Below are positions 36,313 to 44,163 of a stretch of 56,436 bases of DNA, piece by piece. The notes below the pieces were generated by a model. The model did no database searches, was not told the origin of the DNA, and saw only the letters and a list, made by a program, of their open reading frames with translations. Positions within the stretch are counted from its first letter, which is position 1; the number at the start of each line of letters is the position of its first letter. The position numbers were made by a program, and so were the translations under genes. Source of the stretch: an uncultured Bacilli bacterium (GTDB lineage Bacteria; Bacillota_I; Bacilli_A; RF39; UBA660); contig CALVVF010000010.1 of assembly GCA_944363785.1 (NCBI GenBank), positions 1 to 56,436 of the forward strand. The letters run 5' to 3'.

Positions 36313-36813
36313 ATGCGGGAAAGTATAAAAATTAAAACTGAAGATTATAATTTTAAATTTAGAGTATCTGGTTTAATTATAAAAAATAATAAAGTATTGT
36401 TAGTAGATATGGAAGATAGTGGTTTTCTTTGTTTGCCAGGTGGTTACGTAGAATTAGGGGAAACAACAGAAGTTGTGGTTAAACGTGAACTATTAGAGGA
36501 AATAGGTAAAAAATTTGAAATTAGTAAATATTTAGGTGTAGCGGAAAATTATTTTATCAATAAATACTCTAGAAAAATGCATGAAATATCTTTCTTTTAT
36601 TTAATGATGCCTATAGAAAATATAGATACTAATGATTTTACTATTATTGAAAACGATAAAGGACATAAAATAAAATTAGATTTTAAGTGGGTTGATTTAA
36701 AAGAAATAGAAAATTATGATATTAGACCTAGTTTCTTTAAACAAATTTTAGAAAGTGAAAATCTTGAATTTAATCATTTAATTTATCATGAATTAAATAA
36801 TGTTAAAAAATAA
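36313..36813 (+). CDS. NUDIX hydrolase
   Basis: 166 residues. The NUDIX box is GGYVELGETTEVVVKRELLEEIG, within a domain starting FRVSGLIIKNNKVLLVDM. GGTGGT before the ATG at 36313 supports this start over 36232. The substrate is not determinable. It is the third of four NUDIX proteins in the window and lies in the accessory stretch. Confidence 0.8.
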   Translation: MRESIKIKTEDYNFKFRVSGLIIKNNKVLLVDMEDSGFLCLPGGYVELGETTEVVVKRELLEEIGKKFEISKYLGVAENYFINKYSRKMHEISFFYLMMPIENIDTNDFTIIENDKGHKIKLDFKWVDLKEIENYDIRPSFFKQILESENLEFNHLIYHELNNVKK

Positions 36814-36835
36814 AGTTGTAAGATAAAAAGTAATT

Positions 36836-36879
36836 AGACAACTTTGTTGTCTGAAGGAGCTGAAAAAGCTCTTTTTTTG
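36836..36879 (+). terminator. Double-hairpin terminator after the NUDIX gene
   Basis: AGACAAC-TTT-GTTGTCT is followed at once by GGAGCT/AGCTC and seven T. The second part (CTGAAGGAGC..GCTC) closely resembles the 3' end of the small RNA at 34063-34163. Confidence 0.75.
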
Positions 36880-36953
36880 TTTTGATTAATTTTATTAGAA
36901 TTACTTAAAGAAGTTAAATTAAAATAGAAATATATAAAAAATTACAAGTTATC

Positions 36954-36982
36954 TTGTCAAAAATGAATATTTAATATATACT
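36954..36982 (+). promoter_or_regulatory. Promoter of the XRE-like gene
   Basis: TTGTCA (36954-36959), a 17-nt spacer and TATACT (36977-36982). The 5' leader is about 135 nt long and contains a TGAACT/AGTTCA hairpin (37085-37104) just before the AGAGGAGG ribosome binding site. Confidence 0.65.
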
Positions 36983-37123
36983 GAATTCACAATTTAAATA
37001 TTTGATGTGAGGTTTTCACTAATCTTATTCTTATGACCTTAAGAAAAAGTAGAGATATTGTTGAATAATCTGAATATATAAAGTTGAACTGAGAAATAGT
37101 TCAGATTAGAGGAGGTCAATTGT

Positions 37124-37492
37124 ATGTGTACGAAGATAAGAGAATATTTAAATTGTAACAAGTCAATGAGTTTTAGTGAGGTGCTTTTTTCCTTTATTGA
37201 TGAAAGTGGTCACAAGGACTCAGAGATATACAAAAAGGGTGATATAGATAGAAAATTATTTTCTAAAATAAGATGTAATGACAATTACATCCCTCGAAGA
37301 AATGTGATTATTAAATTATGCTTAGCTTTAGAATTAGAGAGAGCTGAATTTAATCAATTATTAAATTCAGCTGGCTATTCTTTAAGTAATAGTAAATTTG
37401 ATCAAATTATATCTTATTGCTTAGATAATAAGGTTTACGACTTAGATAAAGTAAATGAATATTTATATACTTTTTGTAGCGCTTCTTTGTAA
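37124..37492 (+). CDS. XRE-like small helical protein (SFSEVLFSFIDE...DRKLFSKIR family)
   Basis: 122 residues. The pattern SFSEVLFSFIDESG ... GDIDRKLFSKIR ... PRRNVIIKLCLALELERAEFNQLLNSAGYSLSNS is a Cro/XRE-type helix-turn-helix variant. I recognise it as widespread in Firmicutes, often next to macro-domain or VWA-domain proteins. Whether it binds DNA is not known. A very strong AGAGGAGG site precedes it. The TROVE/VWA-like gene lies 227 nt downstream on the same strand, beyond a terminator. Confidence 0.65.
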   Translation: MCTKIREYLNCNKSMSFSEVLFSFIDESGHKDSEIYKKGDIDRKLFSKIRCNDNYIPRRNVIIKLCLALELERAEFNQLLNSAGYSLSNSKFDQIISYCLDNKVYDLDKVNEYLYTFCSASL

Positions 37493-37504
37493 GCGTTTTT
37501 TTTG
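37478..37504 (+). terminator. Terminator overlapping the XRE-like stop codon
   Basis: GCGCTT pairs with AAGCG(T), followed by eight T. A second hairpin, GTCGC-TTTTTTC-GCGAC (37504-37520), follows. Confidence 0.7.
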
Positions 37505-37541
37505 TCGCTTTTTTCGCGACCATTTTTATTCTTAATGATTA

Positions 37542-37547
37542 TATAAT
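37542..37547 (+). promoter_or_regulatory. -10 box ahead of the tandem hairpin leader
   Basis: Perfect TATAAT at 37542-37547, with no convincing -35. It would start a transcript at about 37554, covering both hairpins and the DUF2828-like gene. Confidence 0.5.
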
Positions 37548-37563
37548 GAGTTTAATTAAGAGA

Positions 37564-37690
37564 AAGACACTTACAGCATACATATTTAATGATGAGGAAA
37601 ATGATATGATAGATATCTTTGTGTGTCTTGTAATAAAAGCCACATACAGCATTAAAGATATATTAGTTAATAGGAATTTTGTTGTGGCTT
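37564..37690 (+). ncRNA. Candidate structured RNA: two tandem hairpins upstream of the TROVE/VWA-like gene
   Basis: Hairpin A: AAGACAC (37564-37570) pairs with GTGTCTT (37623-37629). Hairpin B: AAGCCACA (37637-37644) pairs with TGTGGCTT (37683-37690). Directly inside both 5' arms lies the shared motif CAC[TA]TACAGCAT (37568-37579 and 37641-37652), and CTTGT ends both 3' arms. The fourth stem pair is A-T in A but C-G in B, a compensatory change. Small AT-rich inner stems close each loop. No reading frame with a ribosome binding site crosses it. It may be a processed small RNA bound by the protein encoded just downstream, or a leader regulating it. Confidence 0.65.
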
Positions 37691-37718
37691 GTTTCTTAAT
37701 GGTAAGGGAGGTAATACT

Positions 37719-39155
37719 ATGGGTCTATTAGATGGAATGAAGAAGAGAAGTACTATAATGAATACTAAAGGTTCCGAGTACTATGCATCAACGTATGATA
37801 GTAATTTAGATGTTTTTACTCTATTATCTAGATATGATTCTGATGAGAAAATAATCAGATTATTTAATCATGCGTTAAATGAAAATGAAGATCTTGCCTT
37901 AGCTAACTTATTGTATATATTAGATATCAGAAATGGAAAAGGAGAAAGAAGAATTTTTAAAACGATTTTTAAAGATTTATGTATTCATCACTGTTCATGT
38001 GCTTTAAGAGTATTACCTTTTATCAGTGAATTAGGTAGATATGATTATGTATTAGTAGGAATGGATACTCCTATAGAAACTGAAGTTATCGCTTTGATTA
38101 AGGAGCAATTAGTTAAAGATATAGAAGCTGAGTCACCTTCATTACTTGCCAAATGGTTACCGAGTCATAGAACGCATAAAGTGAATAGTAAAATGGCTAA
38201 AAAGGTGATGAGAGGGCTAAACATGACGGAAAAAGAATACCGAACATTACTTTCTTCTTTAAGAAAAAAACTAAATATAGTAGAAAGAAATCTTACCGAA
38301 AAATTATATGACAATATTGATTTTAGTAAGGTTCCGACTAAAGCTATGCTCAAATATACGAATGCTTATATGACTAAGATGCCAGACAAGTATCAAGAAT
38401 ATAAAAATAGGGTAAGAAGTAATGATGTGAAAATCAATACGGATGGATTATTTGCCTATGAAATTGTGAAAGCTTTATTATGGGGTGGAAAGCATGATGA
38501 TGAATTATTTGATTTGATGTGGAAAAATCAAAAAGATGTATTAAAAGGGTGTAACAGAAATGTTCTGGTTATGGCTGATACATCTGGCTCTATGACTTGT
38601 TATGGTGGTATACCTTATGCTACTTCTGTTGGGCTTGCCTTATATACGGCTGAAAGAAATACTGGTATATTTAAAAATCATTTTATTACTTTCTCAGAAA
38701 AGCCATATTTGTGTGAAGTAAAGGGTAAAACGATTAGAGATAAAGTAAATAATATACCTTGCTATATCGCTAATACAGATATTGACAAAGCTTTTGAGTT
38801 GATTCTTAATACTGCAATGGAGAATAATGTTAAACAAGAGGAATTACCTAGTCATTTATTGATTATTTCGGATATGGAATTTGATTGTGGAGTTTATTCC
38901 AAGACAGGGACAAATTTCGAAGGTTGGAAACAAGCTTTTCAACAAGCAGGTTATCAGTTACCAATGATTATATTCTGGAATGTGGCAGGATCGTCAAAAG
39001 GAATTCCAATTACTAAGTTTGAACAAGATGTAGCGATGATCAGTGGTTTTTCTACTAATATATTGGCTAATTTATTTACTTTAGAAAAGTATGAACCAAA
39101 GAATGTAATGTTAGAAACGTTATCCTTATATTTAGCTATGTTGAAGGGAGAGTAA
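37719..39155 (+). CDS. TROVE/VWA-type protein, DUF2828-like
   Basis: 478 residues. The N-terminal ~270 residues are helical, with family-like phrases DIRNGKGERRIF, SLLAKWLPSH, YRTLLSSLRKKLNIVERN and FSKVPTKAMLKY. This matches DUF2828 and the HEAT-like region of TROVE (Ro60-type) proteins. The C-terminal VWA-like domain has an intact MIDAS motif, D287-T-S-G-S (VMADTSGSM), and ISDMEFD. TROVE proteins bind small structured RNAs; for DUF2828 an RNA partner is inferred here from the adjacent tandem hairpins. AAGGGAGG selects the ATG at 37719. Confidence 0.75.
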   Translation: MGLLDGMKKRSTIMNTKGSEYYASTYDSNLDVFTLLSRYDSDEKIIRLFNHALNENEDLALANLLYILDIRNGKGERRIFKTIFKDLCIHHCSCALRVLPFISELGRYDYVLVGMDTPIETEVIALIKEQLVKDIEAESPSLLAKWLPSHRTHKVNSKMAKKVMRGLNMTEKEYRTLLSSLRKKLNIVERNLTEKLYDNIDFSKVPTKAMLKYTNAYMTKMPDKYQEYKNRVRSNDVKINTDGLFAYEIVKALLWGGKHDDELFDLMWKNQKDVLKGCNRNVLVMADTSGSMTCYGGIPYATSVGLALYTAERNTGIFKNHFITFSEKPYLCEVKGKTIRDKVNNIPCYIANTDIDKAFELILNTAMENNVKQEELPSHLLIISDMEFDCGVYSKTGTNFEGWKQAFQQAGYQLPMIIFWNVAGSSKGIPITKFEQDVAMISGFSTNILANLFTLEKYEPKNVMLETLSLYLAMLKGE

Positions 39156-39170
39156 CTCTTCTTTTTTTTT
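39145..39170 (+). terminator. Probable terminator
   Basis: GGGAGAGT-AACTCTTC at the end of the DUF2828-like gene is followed by nine T. Confidence 0.5.
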
Positions 39171-39409
39171 GTATATTAGAATAAAGGATAATCAATAAAA
39201 AAAACAAAAAATCTATGGTAATCACTTTTTAGAAGTTAAGTTTCTAGGAGAATAAGTATTATTTTATCTATGAAGTAGAAATCTTGAAATGAGTGTTCAA
39301 GAGAGAATTTTATGAGATAGAATTAAAATCTGTTCTACGTTCGGTATTGCTTTTTGATGATAAAATAAATAGTAAAAGATATAATTTTTCTTTCAAAATG
39401 TTTTTTCAA

Positions 39410-39418
39410 TGTTATAAT
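39410..39418 (+). promoter_or_regulatory. Extended -10 promoter of the mutT operon
   Basis: TGTTATAAT (39410-39418), with a TTTCAA-like -35 (39391-39396), spacer 16. Confidence 0.6.
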
Positions 39419-39444
39419 TTGTTTATACAGGGAGGTAATCAATC

Positions 39445-39513
39445 ATGGCAGAAGGAAACTTTATATATGATGGTGATAATTGTATTTGTTTTTGGATCGG
39501 TGATGTTCTATGA
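39445..39513 (+). CDS. 22-residue ORF coupled to mutT (possible leader peptide)
   Basis: A short ORF, MAEGNFIYDGDNCICFWIGDVL, with a strong GGGAGG site (39430-39435). Its TGA overlaps the ATG of mutT (ATGA). mutT itself has no other good ribosome binding site, so translation of this ORF probably drives mutT. It may be a leader peptide or the remnant of a longer gene. Confidence 0.5.
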   Translation: MAEGNFIYDGDNCICFWIGDVL

Positions 39514-39896
39514 TAACGGTAGTAGCTGCCTTGATATTTCAAAACAATAAAGTTTTATTAGCTAAACGTTCTACTGGTGATCAGGATGTGTTTGGAAAGT
39601 GGGAGTTTCCTGGGGGAAAGGTAGAAAAAGGGGAAGATGAGCTTCTTGCTATTGAGCGGGAAATAACAGAAGAGTTTGAGTTAAAGGTGCATGCCAAGAA
39701 GTTTGTCGTTAATCATGTTTATCAGTATCCTACAAAAATAATAGACTTGAGATTATATGAATGTGAATATATAAGTGGTGAGTTTAAATTACATGATCAT
39801 TCTCAATATGAATGGGTTGATTTAGAACAAATTTTGACTTATGATTTGGCCCCTGCCGATATTCCGTTAGCTAAATATGTAAAGGAGAGGATGTAA
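39510..39896 (+). CDS. mutT: MutT-type NUDIX nucleoside triphosphate pyrophosphohydrolase
   Basis: 128 residues, the usual MutT length. The NUDIX box GGKVEKGEDELLAIEREITEEF follows KWEFPGG. Short MutT enzymes hydrolyse oxidised or modified (d)NTPs such as 8-oxo-dGTP. The gene starts within the stop codon of the 22-residue ORF and its own stop overlaps the start of the SRA/DUF3883 protein (TAATG), so all three are coupled. Confidence 0.85.
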   Translation: MITVVAALIFQNNKVLLAKRSTGDQDVFGKWEFPGGKVEKGEDELLAIEREITEEFELKVHAKKFVVNHVYQYPTKIIDLRLYECEYISGEFKLHDHSQYEWVDLEQILTYDLAPADIPLAKYVKERM

Positions 39897-41158
39897 TGAG
39901 TACATTAAGAGAAGTTGTTCAGCAATCGGTAATTAATTTACATAGGAAAACACAAGAGGAATGGATACATTTGAAAGATATCTATGAAGAGGTTGCGAAA
40001 ACAAAAGAAGTAAAAAACAATGGTGCATCGATAAGAGCTATTTTAGAAAAGCATTGTTCAATTAGTGATGCTTTTTCTGGAACAGAAGAATACATTTTAA
40101 AAGAAAAAGGAACCGGATTATATAAAAGTATTTATTATGATCAACTTCAAAAGATTAATCATTTGAATATTGGAGATGTATTTACTAGAGATCAATTGAT
40201 GGGATTGTTCAAAATTAGTGGTCAGTCCGGGATAATGAAAACGAATAGATTAAATAGTTTAGTATTGATTACTTCTGAATCTAATGGTGTATATGGAGAT
40301 AGTTTGGTAACAGAGGGAACTATTTTATATACAGGAGAAGGATTAGAAGGAGATCAAGAGCTTACAAAAAATAATAGTACTCTTTATCATTCCAAAGAAA
40401 ATAATCTTCCTATTTATTTGTTTACCAAAAATAAAAATCGCCAATATATATTCGAAGGTGAAGTAGAACTATATGATAAACCATTTCAAGTTTCTGAAAA
40501 AGATATTCATGGGATAACTAGATTAGTTTGGAAGTTTCCTCTTCAAATTATCCATAAAGAAAATAGGGAATATGAGAAAGATGAAGAATTGGATAAAGTT
40601 ATTGATGAAGTTATAGAAATTGAAAATCGTTTGGAGGAAAACAAGAATCAGCAGGATTTTGTTTTCAAAGATGGTCCTTTGAATATTAGAAAATATAGAA
40701 AGTTAAATAGACATATTCAAAGAAGTAGTAAACCAGATTATATTGCTGAAGAGATAATTAAAAGTAAACAAGGGATGATCAATGAAAAATATATTTATGA
40801 AAAAGAAAAAGAAAGATTAAAAAGAGAAAATGCTATTGAGCAAGTTAAACGGATGGAAGAATTCTTTGATCATAAAAAAGAAAATGAAGGTTTTGATGTT
40901 TTAAGTTTTGAAAAGGATGAATGTGGAAATTATATAGAAAAATATATTGAAGTTAAATCAACAAAAGCTGGTGAATCGACCCCGATAGATATTACAATAG
41001 ATGAAATAGAATTTGCTAAAGAACATCCAGAAAGTTATTATTTATATCGAATTATTTATAGTGATTCTGAAAGAAGATATGTTAAAGTGGTGAAGGGAGT
41101 AGATTTACTAAAAGATTATCAGTTTGTTCCTGTTGCCTTTAAAATATATTCTAATTAA
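39896..41158 (+). CDS. SRA-like + DUF3883 (PD-(D/E)XK-like) protein, putative modification-dependent nuclease
   Basis: 420 residues. Residues 1-82 are a small helical or winged-helix-like region. Residues about 90-218 look like an SRA/YDG-type base-flipping domain (LNIGDVFTRDQ, SESNGVYGD, EGTILYTGEGLEGDQ). A Lys/Glu-rich linker follows. Residues about 315-415 are DUF3883, with GFDVLSF (D334) and YIEVKST (E352, K354) as the nuclease-like D...ExK. SRA fused to such nucleases is the plan of type IV (McrA/ScoMcrA-like) enzymes that cut DNA with modified cytosine or other bases. Activity is inferred. Confidence 0.75.
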   Translation: MSTLREVVQQSVINLHRKTQEEWIHLKDIYEEVAKTKEVKNNGASIRAILEKHCSISDAFSGTEEYILKEKGTGLYKSIYYDQLQKINHLNIGDVFTRDQLMGLFKISGQSGIMKTNRLNSLVLITSESNGVYGDSLVTEGTILYTGEGLEGDQELTKNNSTLYHSKENNLPIYLFTKNKNRQYIFEGEVELYDKPFQVSEKDIHGITRLVWKFPLQIIHKENREYEKDEELDKVIDEVIEIENRLEENKNQQDFVFKDGPLNIRKYRKLNRHIQRSSKPDYIAEEIIKSKQGMINEKYIYEKEKERLKRENAIEQVKRMEEFFDHKKENEGFDVLSFEKDECGNYIEKYIEVKSTKAGESTPIDITIDEIEFAKEHPESYYLYRIIYSDSERRYVKVVKGVDLLKDYQFVPVAFKIYSN

Positions 41159-41245
41159 GTATGAATTATTTTTGATATTATTAATTTTCTATTTAAATGG
41201 TTTTTGATTGAGTTAGACTGTTACTAAATTAAAATGTTTATCCGT

Positions 41246-41275
41246 AAGATATCACTTAGTTGGTATCTTTTTGTT
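41246..41275 (+). terminator. Intrinsic terminator
   Basis: AAGATA (41246-41251) pairs with TATCTT (41264-41269), then T-rich. The rest of the 231-nt gap holds a probable -10 (TGTTATAAT near 41346-41354) for rarA. Confidence 0.55.
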
Positions 41276-41389
41276 TATAGTCAGTGATTTGATGGATTAT
41301 GGTGTTTTGTCTATATGGTATTTAGTATTTGATTGATATGGACTATGTTATAATATAGTTAGTTTATTCGTTTACTAGGAAGTGATAAT

Positions 41390-42706
41390 ATGAATAATTT
41401 ATTTGATTCTGATGAAGATACACATTTTGAGTTTAAACCTTTAGCTGAAAGAATGAGACCAACTACTTTGGATAATTTCTTTGGGCAAAAAGATATTGTT
41501 GGGGAAGATTCTCCCATTCGAAAGATGATAGAAAATGATACGATTACTTCGATGATTTTTTGGGGTCCGCCTGGGGTTGGAAAGACGACTCTAGCTAAAA
41601 TTATTGCGAAACAAACCAATTCTTTGTTTTATGAACTTTCTGCTGTAACAGCAGGGGTTAAAGAAATTAAAGAATTCATTGAAATTGCTAAATTTAATAA
41701 GGCAAATGGGAAAAAGACAATTGTTTTTGTCGATGAAATTCATCGCTTTAATAAGAGTCAACAAGATGCTTTTTTACCTCATGTAGAAAATGGGAATATT
41801 ATTTTGATTGGGGCTACTACTGAGAATCCTTCTTTTGAAGTGAATTCCGCTTTATTATCTCGTACTAAAGTTTATGTATTGAAGAGCTTGTCTAAGCAAG
41901 ATATTTTAGGAATATTAGCTAGAGCATTAAAAGAAACCTATGAATATAAACGAGTTCAAATTGATGATGAGTGTTTAGAGATTATTGCGGATATTAGTCA
42001 TGGTGATGCGAGAACGGCATTAAATACGTTAGAGAATGTGATTAATATTACACCAGTTAAAAAGAGTAAGAAAGTCATTACTAAAGATTCTTTAGAACAT
42101 TCGTTACAAAGTAAAGTGTTTTTATACGATAAGAAGGGCGAGGAGCATTATAATTTGATTTCGGCTCTTCATAAATCGATGAGAAATAGTGATCCTGATG
42201 CTGCTCTTTATTATTTGGCAAGAATGTTAGAAGCTGGAGAAGATCCTTTATATGTGGCTAGAAGATTGATTCGTTTTGCGTCAGAAGATATTGGATTAGC
42301 TAATCCTAATGCTTTGGTTCAGGCAACAAGTGCTTATAGTGCTTGTCATTATAATGGAATGCCAGAATGTAATGTTAATCTTGCCCAAGTAGTAGTTTAT
42401 TTAAGTTTAAGTCCTAAGTCTAATTCTTTGTATACTGCTTATATGGAAGTAGCAGAGGATGCTAGAAATACTATGCAAGAAAAGGTTCCATTACATTTAA
42501 GAAATGCCGTAACTAAGTTAGACAGTGAATTAGGTAATGGGAAAGGGTATCAATATGCTCATGATTATGAACATAAAATCACGGCGATGCAGTGTCTTCC
42601 TGACAGTTTAAAAAATAAGAAGTATTATCGTCCGACAAACAGTGGACATGAAAAGCAATTTGCGGAAATATTACGGAAGATTGAGACTTATAAGGACAAG
42701 CTGTAG
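41390..42706 (+). CDS. rarA: Replication-associated recombination protein A (AAA ATPase)
   Basis: 438 residues. LAERMRPTTLDNFFGQ at the N-terminus, Walker A GPPGVGKTT, Walker B FVDEIHRF, sensor ATTENPSF and the C-terminal tetramerisation part (EDIGLANPNAL, LHLRNAVT) are diagnostic for RarA/MgsA/WRNIP1. It acts at stalled replication forks. The gene is monocistronic, with its own promoter. Confidence 0.95.
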   Translation: MNNLFDSDEDTHFEFKPLAERMRPTTLDNFFGQKDIVGEDSPIRKMIENDTITSMIFWGPPGVGKTTLAKIIAKQTNSLFYELSAVTAGVKEIKEFIEIAKFNKANGKKTIVFVDEIHRFNKSQQDAFLPHVENGNIILIGATTENPSFEVNSALLSRTKVYVLKSLSKQDILGILARALKETYEYKRVQIDDECLEIIADISHGDARTALNTLENVINITPVKKSKKVITKDSLEHSLQSKVFLYDKKGEEHYNLISALHKSMRNSDPDAALYYLARMLEAGEDPLYVARRLIRFASEDIGLANPNALVQATSAYSACHYNGMPECNVNLAQVVVYLSLSPKSNSLYTAYMEVAEDARNTMQEKVPLHLRNAVTKLDSELGNGKGYQYAHDYEHKITAMQCLPDSLKNKKYYRPTNSGHEKQFAEILRKIETYKDKL

Positions 42707-42775
42707 GTAGATATTAAAATTTAGTATAATTTGTATACATGGATTATATTATCTTTATGATAGGAGAGAAAAAAT

Positions 42776-43435
42776 ATGAAACAAATAGATAAAAATAGCG
42801 AACAAAAAGAACAAGAAAGAAGTCAAACTTCAACTCTTGGTTGGGATGCGATAACGGAAGCATGTGAACGTATATATCCAGATCAAAAGGATCCCAAGCA
42901 TTATGGTACTATTATCAGTTGGCAATTAGGAGGAAATGATCCATTAGATGGGATTAGTATTTACGAGGGAGAAGATTATTGGCATTTCGTGACATATGGA
43001 TTGTCAGAGTTATACGATAAAGAAAGTGAAAATCAAGAAATTAGTGGGTATGGAATGGAACTCACTTTCAAATTAAAAAAAGATCAGTATGAGGATACTG
43101 AAGCAGAAATTAAATGTATCTGTGGTATTTTACAAACGATTGCTCGTTTAACTTTTACTAGGGGAGAAATTTTCAAGCCTTATGAATATTTATATACTGG
43201 ACAAACGGAAGGAATCGATACTAAAATGCGCTCTAACATTACTGGATTTATCACGATTCCTGATCCCCAATTTCAAGAGATTAACACGCCTAATGGAAAG
43301 GTTAGTTTTGTAGAATTGATTGGTGTTACTAATCATGAATTATTGGCTATTATGGATAAACACTTAACCGTAAAGGAACTATATGAGAAATTAGGTAGTG
43401 ATGTTACTAATTATCATCGGAGTTCTCTTGTATAG
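42776..43435 (+). CDS. Suppressor-of-fused (SUFU) domain protein
   Basis: 219 residues. LGWDAITEACERIYPDQKDPKHYGT, ISIYEGEDYWHFVTYGLSELY and GYGMELTFKLKK are typical of bacterial SUFU-domain proteins. These are commonly linked to immunity functions in contact-dependent or polymorphic toxin systems. No toxin gene is adjacent here, so the role is open. GGAG precedes the start, and a symmetrical terminator follows. Confidence 0.85.
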   Translation: MKQIDKNSEQKEQERSQTSTLGWDAITEACERIYPDQKDPKHYGTIISWQLGGNDPLDGISIYEGEDYWHFVTYGLSELYDKESENQEISGYGMELTFKLKKDQYEDTEAEIKCICGILQTIARLTFTRGEIFKPYEYLYTGQTEGIDTKMRSNITGFITIPDPQFQEINTPNGKVSFVELIGVTNHELLAIMDKHLTVKELYEKLGSDVTNYHRSSLV

Positions 43436-43469
43436 ATAAATATTTAACTATGAATTTGATTGATGTTTG

Positions 43470-43503
43470 GTTATAGCTAGAGAATTAGTTATAACTTTTT
43501 TTA
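43470..43503 (+). terminator. Intrinsic terminator between convergent genes
   Basis: GTTATA (43470-43475) pairs with TATAAC (43490-43495), followed by seven T. Confidence 0.5.
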
Positions 43504-43508
43504 TTTGG

Positions 43509-44045
43509 CTAATCTTGTGGGAAACGTTTACTTTGATATTCACTTTTTAAAATATGATCGATTTCTTCAGGACTTTCTTTACAGTCATTATTTAACCATT
43601 TTTTTACGATGGCATTTAATCCAGCCATGAAGAATTCAATGTGATAGTCGATAAATTTATCATCATACATATACTTAGATAGATTAGTATCATATTGTTG
43701 GATAATGAAATGTTTATCTCTATTTAATTTGAAATACGTTTTATAGAAAATCTGATTTTCTTTGATATGGCGAAATAATTTTAAAAAGTCATTGGTATTA
43801 TTCTTTGTTTCTCGTTCTTCTTGGTATAACATGAAGACATCATTTTCAATTTTTTTCACTATTTTTTCTGCTAAATCATAGACATCTAAATAGTTTGCGT
43901 AGAAAGTAGAGCGGTTTAATTTTGCTTCTTTACAGATATCCGTTACTGAGATTTCGTTGATTTCTTTGGTTTGTAAGAAATGTACAAAAGCACGTTCTAT
44001 TTTTTCTTGCGAATTTTTTCTTCTTTTATTATTAGGGGTATTCAT
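43509..44045 (-). CDS. TetR/AcrR family regulator
   Basis: 178 residues. The N-terminal helix-turn-helix is SVTDICKEAKLNRSTFYANYLDVYDLAEKI. The C-terminal domain, with a FRHIKENQIFYKTYF and YHIEFFMAGLNAIVKKWL pattern, matches the DhaS/TetR_C_8 group. It is divergent from a three-gene membrane operon, and the palindrome at 44127-44149 is its likely operator. Confidence 0.88.
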   Translation of the reverse strand: MNTPNNKRRKNSQEKIERAFVHFLQTKEINEISVTDICKEAKLNRSTFYANYLDVYDLAEKIVKKIENDVFMLYQEERETKNNTNDFLKLFRHIKENQIFYKTYFKLNRDKHFIIQQYDTNLSKYMYDDKFIDYHIEFFMAGLNAIVKKWLNNDCKESPEEIDHILKSEYQSKRFPQD

Positions 44046-44088
44046 GATTATCTCTCCTTTATTCCAACAGATGTCTGAAAATTGATGA

Positions 44089-44149
44089 TTGTTTTGTCTG
44101 TCTTTATCGATTATACTAAAAATGTATTAAACAAACAAGTGTTGTTTAA
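44089..44149 (+). promoter_or_regulatory. Promoter with TetR-type operator
   Basis: TTGTTT (44089-44094), a 17-nt spacer and TATACT (44112-44117). Just downstream, TTAAACAA (44127-44134) and TTGTTTAA (44142-44149) form an inverted repeat spanning the region right after the predicted start of transcription, a classical repressor position. Confidence 0.65.
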
Positions 44150-44163
44150 ATGAAAGGAGAATG

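Noticed and set aside
37546-37731. 61-codon ORF across the tandem hairpins
   Set aside because: No ribosome binding site, unusual composition, and it overlaps both the structured RNA and the start of the DUF2828-like gene.
39293-39550. 85-codon ORF upstream of mutT
   Set aside because: GTG start without ribosome binding site; spans the promoter and the coupled 22-codon ORF in another frame.
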